Assembly (NCBI RefSeq): GCF_963855985.1
Contig: NC_087109.1
Location: forward strand, 8,824,001-8,888,000
Length of the DNA stretch: 64,000 bases
Reading direction: 5' to 3'
DNA from: Ostrinia nubilalis
Taxonomy: Eukaryota; Arthropoda; Insecta; Lepidoptera; Crambidae
Within the stretch, counting starts at the first letter, position 1. Each line of letters begins with the position of its first letter. A program made the translations under genes and the position numbers. Shown here piece after piece: positions 32,304-45,599 of the stretch. The notes beneath the pieces are model-generated. The model did not search any database, was not told the DNA's origin, and was given only the letters and a program-made list of their open reading frames with translations.

Positions 32304-32770
32304 ACCGTTTGCGGCCAGTCCATATAAAATGTATGAAAAGTACAGGAAATATGCCGGTGACGGCGTTTTTTGGTTGTGACCTTCTTCTATTCAATAGTAT
32401 CACTAAATTAATTTCTCTGACATTTTGACATTGTGGTGCGTTTTGCTCGAACATGACACGTGTCTTCAGAAACAGATCAGTCTTCTAAAATTTTGCTTTC
32501 ATCTGTCCACAGGATTGATTTTAAAAACCACTCATCCTCAATGTCTCCATTGAGAAGGAAACGGCAAAATTGGATTCTTCTTAATGGATCTTGTTCCTCC
32601 AGACCTTGCACACCTGTGCCGTGGAACGGGTATTTGTTATTTACATTCATTATTTTCCACACCTTCTATTGCGTAATGTTCAGATTTCGAGCTACTGTTC
32701 TGGTGCTGGTCGTTGGATGAAAATGATATCGTCATATTCCTCATTGGTAAAAGCAGCCATAGTCCGATTT
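32303..32770 (-). pseudogene. Mariner/IS630-type transposase relic
   Basis: Minus-strand frames give MAAFTNEEYDDIIF (the N-terminal helix-turn-helix start of a mariner-type family common in insects), then DPLRRIQFCRFLLNGD and FLKSILWTDESKI, where WTDES carries the first catalytic D. The 3' end reads TVDEIFEQIVSDN into the array. Several frameshifts and stops, and most of the catalytic domain is deleted. Confidence 0.7.
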
Positions 32771-35082
32771 TCTCGCCACAATTATCATAGTACAAATTTT
32801 AAAGTGTATTTGGTACAACTAGATTATTATTAAAATACAACTAAGATTATGGGAGACTGGTGTCTAATGTAGGCAAAGATTGTCGGTGTCTTAAGAGCAC
32901 CAGAATTTAACGCCATATTTATGCCTTTTTCCCTTTATAAGTTGTCTAATTATTCGGCCGCCCACAAAACAACACTGCTATCGTCGAATCAATAAGAGTG
33001 GTCACCAGGGCACTTTCAGTTTCAAAAAGTATATTATTGGTTTTGTATATTTATGGTATTTGTACAACGGGAAATCTTGGGTTGGAAAAACACAAGTTAG
33101 GATTTCGGTCTCAAACCTTTGCGTTAGGAGGGTTTTATAGTCTCTTGTCTTAGCAATTAGATACGGAATGTTTGCGTCTGTGACCACCTTAGCAATATGC
33201 TACCGACAATCTAGCCAGTATGTCCCGGCGTTGCACTCCGTACTTTGCCGAGGCGCAATTCTTGCACGAGGCCCTTACACCGAAAGTCTTCCGGACGAGT
33301 CTTCTACGTCTTAAATACAAAGACACTGTTTAATTACCTGAATATGACAAAGTTGGTTTTTGTTCAGATGGGGAGGCACGGCAAAGTCCTGTGATCCACA
33401 ATACATGTGCATTTTTTGCGTCATCCTTTTAGTGTGACGACATATAATTTAACGCCATATTGTGCCTTTTGTTCTGAATAGATCGTCTATTTTCTTCGGT
33501 CTGTTACGCGGGGAATTGAAATAAAGTTTTTAAAAAACAACTTTTAATTCGAACTTGATTTAGAATAGATTTTTGGATTATTTATCCGAGAGCAACCGCC
33601 GGTTTCTAGATCTGTACACGGACTGTCGACTCGAACGGCTAAGGGACAGGGCTTTGGATGCCAAACTGCTGACATGGCGGGATGGGCAGCCAGGGCAGCA
33701 ATAAGGGATACATATACCGGATATAACAGGTCGCATCCACTTTGTTTTGGGCGCTGCGTTATCCCTTTAGTAAGAGCCATATTTCCCCCAAACCTTTCAT
33801 TAATTGTCAAAATTTGAGTGGAGCCATGAAGTGGTTGAAAGCATCTGGATCTCTATTGATCAGCATTAATGTTTCCCGAAGGTTAAAAATGTTGAAGTAG
33901 AACGGGGAAGCAACGTCCTCCGTCATCAAGATTGGTACGATCACCAATACCATAATTTGCCAAATCAAACAATGAATCATAGCTACACAACACACTGATA
34001 CTTTAGAAGGCTCTCGGCTCATGGCGTTGTACCTCGCGGCCCACATTCGAATGCTCCATAGGAATATATTTTTGTCTCCCCGCGCTTCTCAGATGTAATT
34101 TGATAGCCAAATTAGCGTCCGTTGCTAACACTTTCATCAATTGTCAAAATTTGAGTGGTCACCAGGGCAATTTCATTATACTGGAAGTTTTGGGTGGGAA
34201 AAACACAAGTTTTATCTAAGGATCTCGGCCCCTTAAACCTTGGCGTTTGAGGGTTTTATAGTTTATTTTCCTGGGAATGTATTGTTCTCCGATGGTGCGC
34301 GATTTTCCAGATTTTGCTTGTAATTGTTAGATGCTCGCTCAGCCATCACCGTTGCTCTCAGACGTTGAGAAGAATATACTGTGCACGGTGGGCCTCTTTT
34401 CATATGTAGGAAAATAATGTGATACCTACAAATCTCGGTGCGCTAACATTTTTACAGGACAATTATTATTTATTTATAAGTTCGATCGTTGGGTTTGCCA
34501 CGGCCGGAGCCGCGTCCGCGGGATCCTCTGGGCCGTCGGACTGCAAAATTTCCTCGGGCGCGAGAAGTTGGGATGGTGCTTGCCGTGTCCATTGGACTGG
34601 CAGTACCGCCGATCGTAATCATCGCGAGAAACAATTACTTTAGTGTGACCGACCTAAAGTAAATGTTTGTTTGTCACGGCCGGAGCCGCGTCCGCGGGAT
34701 CCTCTGGGCCTTCGGACTGCGAGTCACCCACCTACTTTTGGCCAATGTTCAGAACCATCCCTCCTTATGTCTTTTGGAGGTGGAGGAGCTGGAGAACTCT
34801 TTTTTTTTTGTCAGCAATTCTTATAGGATACTGCTGCTAGGACGCCCTCTTAGCATCTTTGATGGTTCCTTTGTTGCAAAGCACAAAGGCCAATTCATTT
34901 CTGAATTGGCTCATTGTAAGCAGACTATTTTTAGGTTCACCTCTTTTCTGAGCATTTTTTTTATAGACAATTCAAGCAATTATTACTGCAAGATCAAATA
35001 AATGAAAAAAATTCGCATGTACCACTTTTTAGACCTCAGCAAGGAGGTATCTGATTGTCCTTCCGTCACTGTCCACTATTAA
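32771..35082. other. Unassigned region with diverged internal repeats
   Basis: No gene was recognised. A segment at 33000-33160 (GTGGTCACCAGGGCA, GGAAAAACACAAGTT, GAGGGTTTTATAGT) recurs diverged at 34155-34265. The phrase AATTTAACGCCATAT occurs at 32906 and 33449. A CG-rich phrase (CACGGCCGGAGCCGCGTCCG) occurs at about 34499 and 34676, and on the minus strand the first gives an Arg/Gly-rich reading RPRGSRGRGSGRGKPNDRTY. A 79-codon minus frame at 33807-34046 has one hydrophobic stretch but no identifiable family. Confidence 0.45.
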
Positions 35083-38000
35083 GTTAGCTAGTTATTTCGG
35101 CCTATAAAAGCCCTCCGTCACTTGGTTTGACGCCTTTGATGTTCTTCAGGGCGATCAATCAGTGTTTGATTTTCATTCCAATGTTCTGATAAGTGGGAAT
35201 TTACGATGTGCTCGATCAACCAGTCTGGGTAGTTTTCCCATGTTCGAGGTATAATGCAATTAATTTATTGTATGTGGTAATTCAAGTATTTTTATGAACA
35301 GATAAATTTCTTCAAGTCTTTGTTGCCTATAAGGGCTTCCGTCACTTGGTTTGACGCCTTTGACGTTCTTCAGGGCGATCAATCAGTGTTTGATTTTCAT
35401 TCCAATGTTCTGCTAAGTGGGAATGTACGATGTGCTCGATTAACCAGACTGGGTAGAATTCCCATGTTCGAGGTATAATGCAATTGTATGTCGTAATTCA
35501 AGTATTTTTTCTGCCACTGCTTGGTGGTCTTAACGGCACCAGGACTATTAAGTTAGCTACTTATTTCGGCGTATAAAAGCCTTGAATTTTAATGAGTTTT
35601 CTGTCACTCGGTTTTACGCCTTTGACATTCTTCAGAGCGATCAATCAGTGTTTGATTTTCATTCCAATTTTCTGATAAGTGGGAATTTACGATGTGCTTG
35701 ATCAACCAGACTGGGTAGAATTCCCATGTTCGAGGTATAATGCAATTGTATGTCGTAATTCAAGTATTTTTATGAACAGATCCATTTCGTCAAGTATTTT
35801 TCTGCCACTGCTTGGTGGTCATAACGGCACCAGGGCTATTAAGTTAGCTAGTTATTTCGGCCTATAAAAGACCTCCGTCACTCGGTTTGACGCCTTTGAC
35901 GTTCTTCAGGGCGATCAATCAGTGTTTGATTTTCATTCCAATTTTCTGCTAAGTAATGTACGATGTGCTCGATCAACCAGACTGGGTAGAATTCCTATGT
36001 TCGAGATATAATGCAAATGCATGTCGTAATTCAAGTATTTTTATGAACAGATCCATTTCGTCAAGTATTTTTCTGCCACTGCTTGGTGGTCATAACGGCA
36101 CCAGGACTATTAAGTTAGCTACTTATTTCGGCGTATAAAAGCCTTTCTGTTACTCGGTTTTACGCCTTTAACGTTCTTCAGGGCGATCAATCAGTGTTTG
36201 ATTTTCATTCCAATTTTCTGATAAGTGGGAATTTACGATGTGCTCGATCAACCAGTCTGGGTAGTTTTCCCATGTTCGAGGTATAATGCAATTAATTTAT
36301 TGTATGTGGTAATTCAAGTATTTTTATGAACAGATAAATTTCTTCAAGTCTTTGTTGCCTATAAGGGCTTCCGTCACTCGGTTTTACGACGCCTTTAACT
36401 TTCTTCAGGGCGATCAATCAGTGTTTGATTTTCATTCCAATGTTCTGATAAGTGGGAATTTACGATGTGCTCGATCAACCAGTCTGGGTAGTTTTCCCAT
36501 GTTCGAGGTATAATGCAATTAATTTATTGTATGTGGTAATTCAAGTATTTTTATGAACAGATAAATTTCTTCAAGTCTTTGTTGCCTATAAGGGCTTCCG
36601 TCACTTGGTTTGACGCCTTTGACGTTCTTCAGGGCGATCAATCAGTGTTTGATTTTCATTCCAATGTTCTGCTAAGTGGGAATGTACGATGTGCTCGATT
36701 AACCAGACTGGGTAGAATTCCCATGTTCGAGGTATAATGCAATTGTATGTCGTAATTCAAGTATTTTTTCTGCCACTGCTTGGTGGTCTTAACGGCACCA
36801 GGACTATTAAGTTAGCTACTTATTTCGGCGTATAAAAGCCTTGAATTTTAATGAGTTTTCTGTCACTCGGTTTTACGCCTTTGACATTCTTCAGAGCGAT
36901 CAATCAGTGTTTGATTTTCATTCCAATTTTCTGATAAGTGGGAATTTACGATGTGCTTGATCAACCAGACTGGGTAGAATTCCCATGTTCGAGGTATAAT
37001 GCAATTGTATGTCGTAATTCAAGTATTTTTATGAACAGATCCATTTCGTCAAGTATTTTTCTGCCACTGCTTGGTGGTCATAACGGCACCAGGGCTATTA
37101 AGTTAGCTAGTTATTTCGGCCTATAAAAGACCTCCGTCACTCGGTTTGACGCCTTTGACGTTCTTCAGGGCGATCAATCAGTGTTTGATTTTCATTCCAA
37201 TTTTCTGCTAAGTAATGTACGATGTGCTCGATCAACCAGACTGGGTAGAATTCCTATGTTCGAGATATAATGCAAATGTATGTCGTAATTCAAGTATTTT
37301 TATGAACAGATCCATTTCGTCAAGTATTTTTCTGTCACTGCTTGGTGGTCATAACGGCACCAGGACTATTAAGTTAGCTACTTATTTCGGCGTATAAAAG
37401 CCTTTCTGTTACTCGGTTTTACGCCTTTAACGTTCTTCAGGGCGATCAATCAGTGTTTGATTTTCATTCCAATTTTCTGATAAGTGGGAATTTACGATGT
37501 GCTCGATCAACCAGTCTGGGTAGTTTTCCCATGTTCGAGGTATAATGCAATTAATTTATTGTATGTGGTAATTCAAGTATTTTTATGAACAGATAAATTT
37601 CTTCAAGTCTTTGTTGCCTATAAGGGCTTCCGTCACTCGGTTTTACGACGCCTTTAACTTTCTTCAGGGCGATCAATCAGTGTTTGATTTTCATTCCAAT
37701 GTTCTGATAAGTGGGAATTTACGATGTGCTCGATCAACCAGTCTGGGTAGTTTTCCCATGTTCGAGGTATAATGCAATTAATTTATTGTATGTGGTAATT
37801 CAAGTATTTTTATGAACAGATAAATTTCTTCAAGTCTTTGTTGCCTATAAGGGCTTCCGTCACTTGGTTTGACGCCTTTGACGTTCTTCAGGGCGATCAA
37901 TCAGTGTTTGATTTTCATTCCAATGTTCTGCTAAGTGGGAATGTACGATGTGCTCGATTAACCAGACTGGGTAGAATTCCCATGTTCGAGGTATAATGCA

Positions 38001-41000
38001 ATTGTATGTCGTAATTCAAGTATTTTTTCTGCCACTGCTTGGTGGTCTTAACGGCACCAGGACTATTAAGTTAGCTACTTATTTCGGCGTATAAAAGCCT
38101 TGAATTTTAATGAGTTTTCTGTCACTCGGTTTTACGCCTTTGACATTCTTCAGAGCGATCAATCAGTGTTTGATTTTCATTCCAATTTTCTGATAAGTGG
38201 GAATTTACGATGTGCTTGATCAACCAGACTGGGTAGAATTCCCATGTTCGAGGTATAATGCAATTGTATGTCGTAATTCAAGTATTTTTATGAACAGATC
38301 CATTTCGTCAAGTATTTTTCTGCCACTGCTTGGTGGTCATAACGGCACCAGGGCTATTAAGTTAGCTAGTTATTTCGGCCTATAAAAGACCTCCGTCACT
38401 CGGTTTGACGCCTTTGACGTTCTTCAGGGCGATCAATCAGTGTTTGATTTTCATTCCAATTTTCTGCTAAGTAATGTACGATGTGCTCGATCAACCAGAC
38501 TGGGTAGAATTCCTATGTTCGAGATATAATGCAAATGTATGTCGTAATTCAAGTATTTTTATGAACAGATCCATTTCGTCAAGTATTTTTCTGCCACTGC
38601 TTGGTGGTCATAACGGCACCAGGACTATTAAGTTAGCTACTTATTTCGGCGTATAAAAGCCTTTCTGTTACTCGGTTTTACGCCTTTAACGTTCTTCAGG
38701 GCGATCAATCAGTGTTTGATTTTCATTCCAATGTTCTGATAAGTGGGAATTTACGATGTGCTCGATCAACCAGTCTGGGTAGTTTTCCCATGTTCGAGGT
38801 ATAATGCAATTAATTTATTGTATGTGGTAATTCAAGTATTTTTATGAACAGATAAATTTCTTCAAGTCTTTGTTGCCTATAAGGGCTTCCGTCACTCGGT
38901 TTTACGACGCCTTTAACTTTCTTCAGGGCGATCAATCAGTGTTTGATTTTCATTCCAATGTTCTGATAAGTGGGAATTTACGATGTGCTCGATCAACCAG
39001 TCTGGGTAGTTTTCCCATGTTCGAGGTATAATGCAATTAATTTATTGTATGTGGTAATTCAAGTATTTTTATGAACAGATAAATTTCTTCAAGTCTTTGT
39101 TGCCTATAAGGGCTTCCGTCACTTGGTTTGACGCCTTTGACGTTCTTCAGGGCGATCAATCAGTGTTTGATTTTCATTCCAATGTTCTGCTAAGTGGGAA
39201 TGTACGATGTGCTCGATTAACCAGACTGGGTAGAATTCCCATGTTCGAGGTATAATGCAATTGTATGTCGTAATTCAAGTATTTTTTCTGCCACTGCTTG
39301 GTGGTCTTAACGGCACCAGGACTATTAAGTTAGCTACTTATTTCGGCGTATAAAAGCCTTGAATTTTAATGAGTTTTCTGTCACTCGGTTTTACGCCTTT
39401 GACATTCTTCAGAGCGATCAATCAGTGTTTGATTTTCATTCCAATTTTCTGATAAGTGGGAATTTACGATGTGCTTGATCAACCAGACTGGGTAGAATTC
39501 CCATGTTCGAGGTATAATGCAATTGTGTGTCGTAATTCAAGTATTTTTATGAACAGATCCATTTCGTCAAGTATTTTTCTGCCACTGCTTGGTGGTCATA
39601 ACGGCACCAGGGCTATTAAGTTAGCTAGTTATTTCGGCCTATAAAAGACCTCCGTCACTCGGTTTGACGCCTTTGACGTTCTTCAGGGCGATCAATCAGT
39701 GTTTGATTTTCATTCCAATTTTCTGCTAAGTAATGTACGATGTGCTCGATCAACCAGACTGGGTAGAATTCCTATGTTCGAGATATAATGCAAATGTATG
39801 TCGTAATTCAAGTATTTTTATGAACAGATCCATTTCGTCAAGTATTTTTCTGCCACTGCTTGGTGGTCATAACGGCACCAGGACTATTAAGTTAGCTACT
39901 TATTTCGGCGTATAAAAGCCTTTCTGTTACTCGGTTTTACGCCTTTAACGTTCTTCAGGGCGATCAATCAGTGTTTGATTTTCATTCCAATGTTCTGATA
40001 AGTGGGAATTTACGATGTGCTCGATCAACCAGTCTGGGTAGTTTTCCCATGTTCGAGGTATAATGCAATTAATTTATTGTATGTGGTAATTCAAGTATTT
40101 TTATGAACAGATAAATTTCTTCAAGTCTTTGTTGCCTATAAGGGCTTCCGTCACTCGGTTTTACGACGCCTTTAACTTTCTTCAGGGCGATCAATCAGTG
40201 TTTGATTTTCATTCCAATGTTCTGATAAGTGGGAATTTACGATGTGCTCGATCAACCAGTCTGGGTAGTTTTCCCATGTTCGAGGTATAATGCAATTAAT
40301 TTATTGTATGTGGTAATTCAAGTATTTTTATGAACAGATAAATTTCTTCAAGTCTTTGTTGCCTATAAGGGCTTCCGTCACTTGGTTTGACGCCTTTGAC
40401 GTTCTTCAGGGCGATCAATCAGTGTTTGATTTTCATTCCAATGTTCTGCTAAGTGGGAATGTACGATGTGCTCGATTAACCAGACTGGGTAGAATTCCCA
40501 TGTTCGAGGTATAATGCAATTGTATGTCGTAATTCAAGTATTTTTTCTGCCACTGCTTGGTGGTCTTAACGGCACCAGGACTATTAAGTTAGCTACTTAT
40601 TTCGGCGTATAAAAGCCTTGAATTTTAATGAGTTTTCTGTCACTCGGTTTTACGCCTTTGACATTCTTCAGAGCGATCAATCAGTGTTTGATTTTCATTC
40701 CAATTTTCTGATAAGTGGGAATTTACGATGTGCTTGATCAACCAGACTGGGTAGAATTCCCATGTTCGAGGTATAATGCAATTGTATGTCGTAATTCAAG
40801 TATTTTTATGAACAGATCCATTTCGTCAAGTATTTTTCTGCCACTGCTTGGTGGTCATAACGGCACCAGGGCTATTAAGTTAGCTAGTTATTTCGGCCTA
40901 TAAAAGACCTCCGTCACTCGGTTTGACGCCTTTGACGTTCTTCAGGGCGATCAATCAGTGTTTGATTTTCATTCCAATTTTCTGCTAAGTAATGTACGAT

Positions 41001-44000
41001 GTGCTCGATCAACCAGACTGGGTAGAATTCCTATGTTCGAGATATAATGCAAATGTATGTCGTAATTCAAGTATTTTTATGAACAGATCCATTTCGTCAA
41101 GTATTTTTCTGCCACTGCTTGGTGGTCATAACGGCACCAGGACTATTAAGTTAGCTACTTATTTCGGCGTATAAAAGCCTTTCTGTTACTCGGTTTTACG
41201 CCTTTAACGTTCTTCAGGGCGATCAATCAGTGTTTGATTTTCATTCCAATGTTCTGATAAGTGGGAATTTACGATGTGCTCGATCAACCAGTCTGGGTAG
41301 TTTTCCCATGTTCGAGGTATAATGCAATTAATTTATTGTATGTGGTAATTCAAGTATTTTTATGAACAGATAAATTTCTTCAAGTCTTTGTTGCCTATAA
41401 GGGCTTCCGTCACTCGGTTTTACGACGCCTTTAACTTTCTTCAGGGCGATCAATCAGTGTTTGATTTTCATTCCAATGTTCTGATAAGTGGGAATTTACG
41501 ATGTGCTCGATCAACCAGTCTGGGTAGTTTTCCCATGTTCGAGGTATAATGCAATTAATTTATTGTATGTGGTAATTCAAGTATTTTTATGAACAGATAA
41601 ATTTCTTCAAGTCTTTGTTGCCTATAAGGGCTTCCGTCACTTGGTTTGACGCCTTTGACGTTCTTCAGGGCGATCAATCAGTGTTTGATTTTCATTCCAA
41701 TGTTCTGCTAAGTGGGAATGTACGATGTGCTCGATTAACCAGACTGGGTAGAATTCCCATGTTCGAGGTATAATGCAATTGTATGTCGTAATTCAAGTAT
41801 TTTTTCTGCCACTGCTTGGTGGTCTTAACGGCACCAGGACTATTAAGTTAGCTACTTATTTCGGCGTATAAAAGCCTTGAATTTTAATGAGTTTTCTGTC
41901 ACTCGGTTTTACGCCTTTGACATTCTTCAGAGCGATCAATCAGTGTTTGATTTTCATTCCAATTTTCTGATAAGTGGGAATTTACGATGTGCTTGATCAA
42001 CCAGACTGGGTAGAATTCCCATGTTCGAGGTATAATGCAATTGTATGTCGTAATTCAAGTATTTTTATGAACAGATCCATTTCGTCAAGTATTTTTCTGC
42101 CACTGCTTGGTGGTCATAACGGCACCAGGGCTATTAAGTTAGCTAGTTATTTCGGCCTATAAAAGACCTCCGTCACTCGGTTTGACGCCTTTGACGTTCT
42201 TCAGGGCGATCAATCAGTGTTTGATTTTCATTCCAATTTTCTGCTAAGTAATGTACGATGTGCTCGATCAACCAGACTGGGTAGAATTCCTATGTTCGAG
42301 ATATAATGCAAATGTATGTCGTAATTCAAGTATTTTTATGAACAGATCCATTTCGTCAAGTATTTTTCTGCCACTGCTTGGTGGTCATAACGGCACCAGG
42401 ACTATTAAGTTAGCTACTTATTTCGGCGTATAAAAGCCTTTCTGTTACTCGGTTTTACGCCTTTAACGTTCTTCAGGGCGATCAATCAGTGTTTGATTTT
42501 CATTCCAATTTTCTGATAAGTGGGAATTTACGATGTGCTCGATCAACCAGTCTGGGTAGTTTTCCCATGTTCGAGGTATAATGCAATTAATTTATTGTAT
42601 GTGGTAATTCAAGTATTTTTATGAACAGATAAATTTCTTCAAGTCTTTGTTGCCTATAAGGGCTTCCGTCACTCGGTTTTACGACGCCTTTAACTTTCTT
42701 CAGGGCGATCAATCAGTGTTTGATTTTCATTCCAATGTTCTGCTAAGTGGGAATGTACGATGTGCTCGATCAACCAGACTGGGTAGAATTCCCATGTTCG
42801 AGGTATAATGCAATTGTATGTCGTAATTCAAGTACTTTTTCTGCCACTGCTTGGTGGTCTTAACGGCACCAGGACTATTAAGTTAGCTACTTATTTCGGC
42901 ATATAAAAGCCTTTCTGTCACTCGGTTTTACGCCTTTGACGTTCTTCAGGGCGATCAATCAGTGTTTGATTTTCATTCCAATTTTCTGCTAAGTGGGAAT
43001 GTACGATGTGCTCAATCAACTAGACTGGGTAGTTTTCCCATGTTCGAGGTATAATCACGTATAATGCAATTAATTATTATACAGGGTGACTGGAACTGAA
43101 CCCGCCATAGCTAATACGCGTATAGAGGAGGTCATTTGCTAATTATTGAACCCTACTTTCTATGACTAAAGTTTTATAGTTTAGGAGATATGTCAATTTT
43201 TATACTTTTTTCAGATTTTTCCGAAATTTGACCTAAAAACTGCTTAATTTTTTTTTCTCGCATGATTTTAACCGATTTTTTTATTTGATACTAATATCGT
43301 ATAAACCTTTAGTCAAATAAAATAAATTTCAGATCTAGATAATGATTCAATAACTAGTTACGAGCCGTCAAAGTTCAACAAAAGTACAAACCACGATAAA
43401 AAATTCAAGTTCGAATTCGATTTAAAAAAAAAACTAATGATGATAATGGATTGCCAATGATCTTAAAAATATCTCTACCTTCTCTTCTTTCCAATGATAT
43501 ATCACACGTAGTAATTAGATATTGAAATTGATTAAAAATTCAAAGTTTATGGAAGAAAATGGAGTAATAATACGAAAATTATCCATACAAAGTTTCTTCA
43601 AACATCTCATATTTTCTGCTATACTCCTTTTCATAACTATTTTTGTGTGTTTTTTAAAAATGAATTTAAAAACAATAACCAAATTATGATGAAAAGAGTT
43701 TAAAAAAATTCAAAGTAAACTTTGTATGGATAATTTTTGTATTATTACTCCATTTTCTTTCATAAACTTTGAATTTTTGACAAATTTCAATATCTAATTA
43801 CAACGTGTGATAATTATATCATTGGAAAGAAGAGAAGCTAGAGATATTTTTAAGATCATTGGCAATGCATTATCACCATTAATTTTTGTTTCAATGGAAT
43901 TCGAAGTAGAATTTTTTATAGTGGTTTGTACTTTTGTTAGACTTTGGCGGCTCGTAACTAGCTATTCAATCATTATTTGGATCAGAAATTTATTTTATTT

Positions 44001-45435
44001 GAATAAAGACATATTCGATATTAATTACAAATAAAAAAAACTGTTGAAATCACGCGAGAAAAAAAATTGAAGCAGTTTTTAGGTCAAATTTCGGAAAAAT
44101 CTGAAAAAAGTATAAAAATTGACATATCTCCTAAACTATAAAACTTTAGTTATAGAAAGTAAGGTTCAATAATTAGCATATGACCTCCTTTATACGCGTA
44201 TTAGCTATGGCGGGTTCAGTTCCAGTCACCCTGTATGTGGTAATTCAAGTATTTTTATGAACAGATAAATTTCTTCAAGTCTTTGTTGCCTATAAGGGCT
44301 TCCGTCACTTGGTTTGACGCCTTTGATGTTCTTCAGGGCGATCAATCAGTGTTTGATTTTCATTCCAATGTTCTGCTAAGTGGGAATATTCGAGGTATAA
44401 TGCAATTGTATGTCGTAATTCAAGTATTTTTTCTGCCACTGCTTGGTGGTCTTAACGGCACCAGGACTATTAAGTTAGCTACTTATTTCGGCGTATAAAA
44501 GCCTTGAATTTTAATGAGTTTTCTGTCACTCGGTTTTACGCCTTTGACGTTCTTCAGGGCGATCAATCAGTGTTTGATTTTCATTCCAATTTTCTGATAA
44601 GTGGGAATTTACGATGTGCTTGATCAACCAGACTGGGTAGAATTCCCATGTTCGAGGTATAATGCAATTGTATGTCGTAATTCAAGTATTTTTATGAACA
44701 GATCCATTTCGTCAAGTATTTTTCTGCCACTGCTTGGTGGTCATAACGGCACCAGGGCTATTAAGTTAGCTAGTTATTTCGGCCTATAAAAGACCTCCAT
44801 CACTCGGTTTGACGCCTTTGACGTTCTTCAGGGCGATCAATCAGTGTTTGATTTCCATTCCAATTTTCTGCTAAGTAATGTACGATGTTCTCGATCAACC
44901 AGACTGGGTAGAATTCCTATGTTCGAGATATAATGCAAATGTATGTCGTAATTCAAGTATTTTTATGAACAGATCCATTTCGTCAAGTATTTTTCTGCCA
45001 CTGCTTGGTGGTCATAACGGCACCAGGACTATTAAGTTAGCTACTTATTTCGGCGTATAAAAGCCTTTCTGTTCCTCGGTTTTACGCCTTTAACGTTCTT
45101 CAGGGCGATCAATCAGTGTTTGATTTTCATTCCAATTTTCTGATAAGTGGGAATTTACGATGTGCTCGATCAACCAGTCTGGGTAGTTTTCCCATGTTCG
45201 AGGTATAATGCAATTAATTTATTGTATGTGGTAATTCAAGTATTTTTATGAACAGATAAATTTCTTCAAGTCTTTGTTGCCTATAAGGGCTTCCGTCACT
45301 CGGTTTGACGCTTTTGACGTTCTTCAGGGCGATCAATCAGTGTTTGATTTTCATTCCAATGTGCTGCTAAGTGGGAATGTACGATGTGCTCGATCAACCA
45401 GACTGGGTAGATTCCCATGTTTGGGTATAATGCCT
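35083..45435. repeat. Higher-order satellite, 1,259-bp unit of five monomers
   Basis: Equivalent positions recur at 35679, 36938, 38197, 39456, 40715 and 41974, exactly 1,259 bp apart. Each unit has five variant monomers (about 272, 275, 223, 225 and 264 bp) sharing GCGATCAATCAGTGTTTGAT. Units differ by very few bases, for example GTGTGTCG for GTATGTCG at 39525. Many monomers carry TTTCGGCGTATAAAAGCC, a TATA-like box. Edge monomers are more diverged. The array is interrupted by the element at 43082-44233 and resumes to about 45435. The repeated 60-62-codon frames are by-products of the repeat and were not annotated as genes. Confidence 0.93.
43082..44233. mobile_element. Foldback element inside the satellite
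   Basis: It begins CAGGGTGACTGGAACTGAAC and ends with the complement, with TA on both flanks. The two arms, each about 500 bp, are inverted nearly throughout, so the whole element could form one hairpin. No transposase. The arms have diverged by scattered substitutions. Confidence 0.85.
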
Positions 45436-45599
45436 TTTTATTTGACTCTGGTCTTAAGTTGTGATCGGTTATAGGTATAATTAAAAGAATGATGAAATAT
45501 TATCCGAGGTTTTATTCGATTTAGACATTTTACACATGAACTACAGACAGCCATAAATCAAGAGAGAGAGCGGAACAGGAAGTGACAGTGACAGATGTC

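Noticed and set aside
33544..34046. Two minus-strand frames of 88 and 79 codons
   Set aside because: No recognisable domain, one hydrophobic stretch only, and no splice or start context to support a gene.
35083..45435. CRISPR array or coding repeats (60-62-codon frames every 1,259 bp)
   Set aside because: Monomers are 220-280 bp with no unique spacers and the genome is eukaryotic. The small frames recur only because the DNA repeats.
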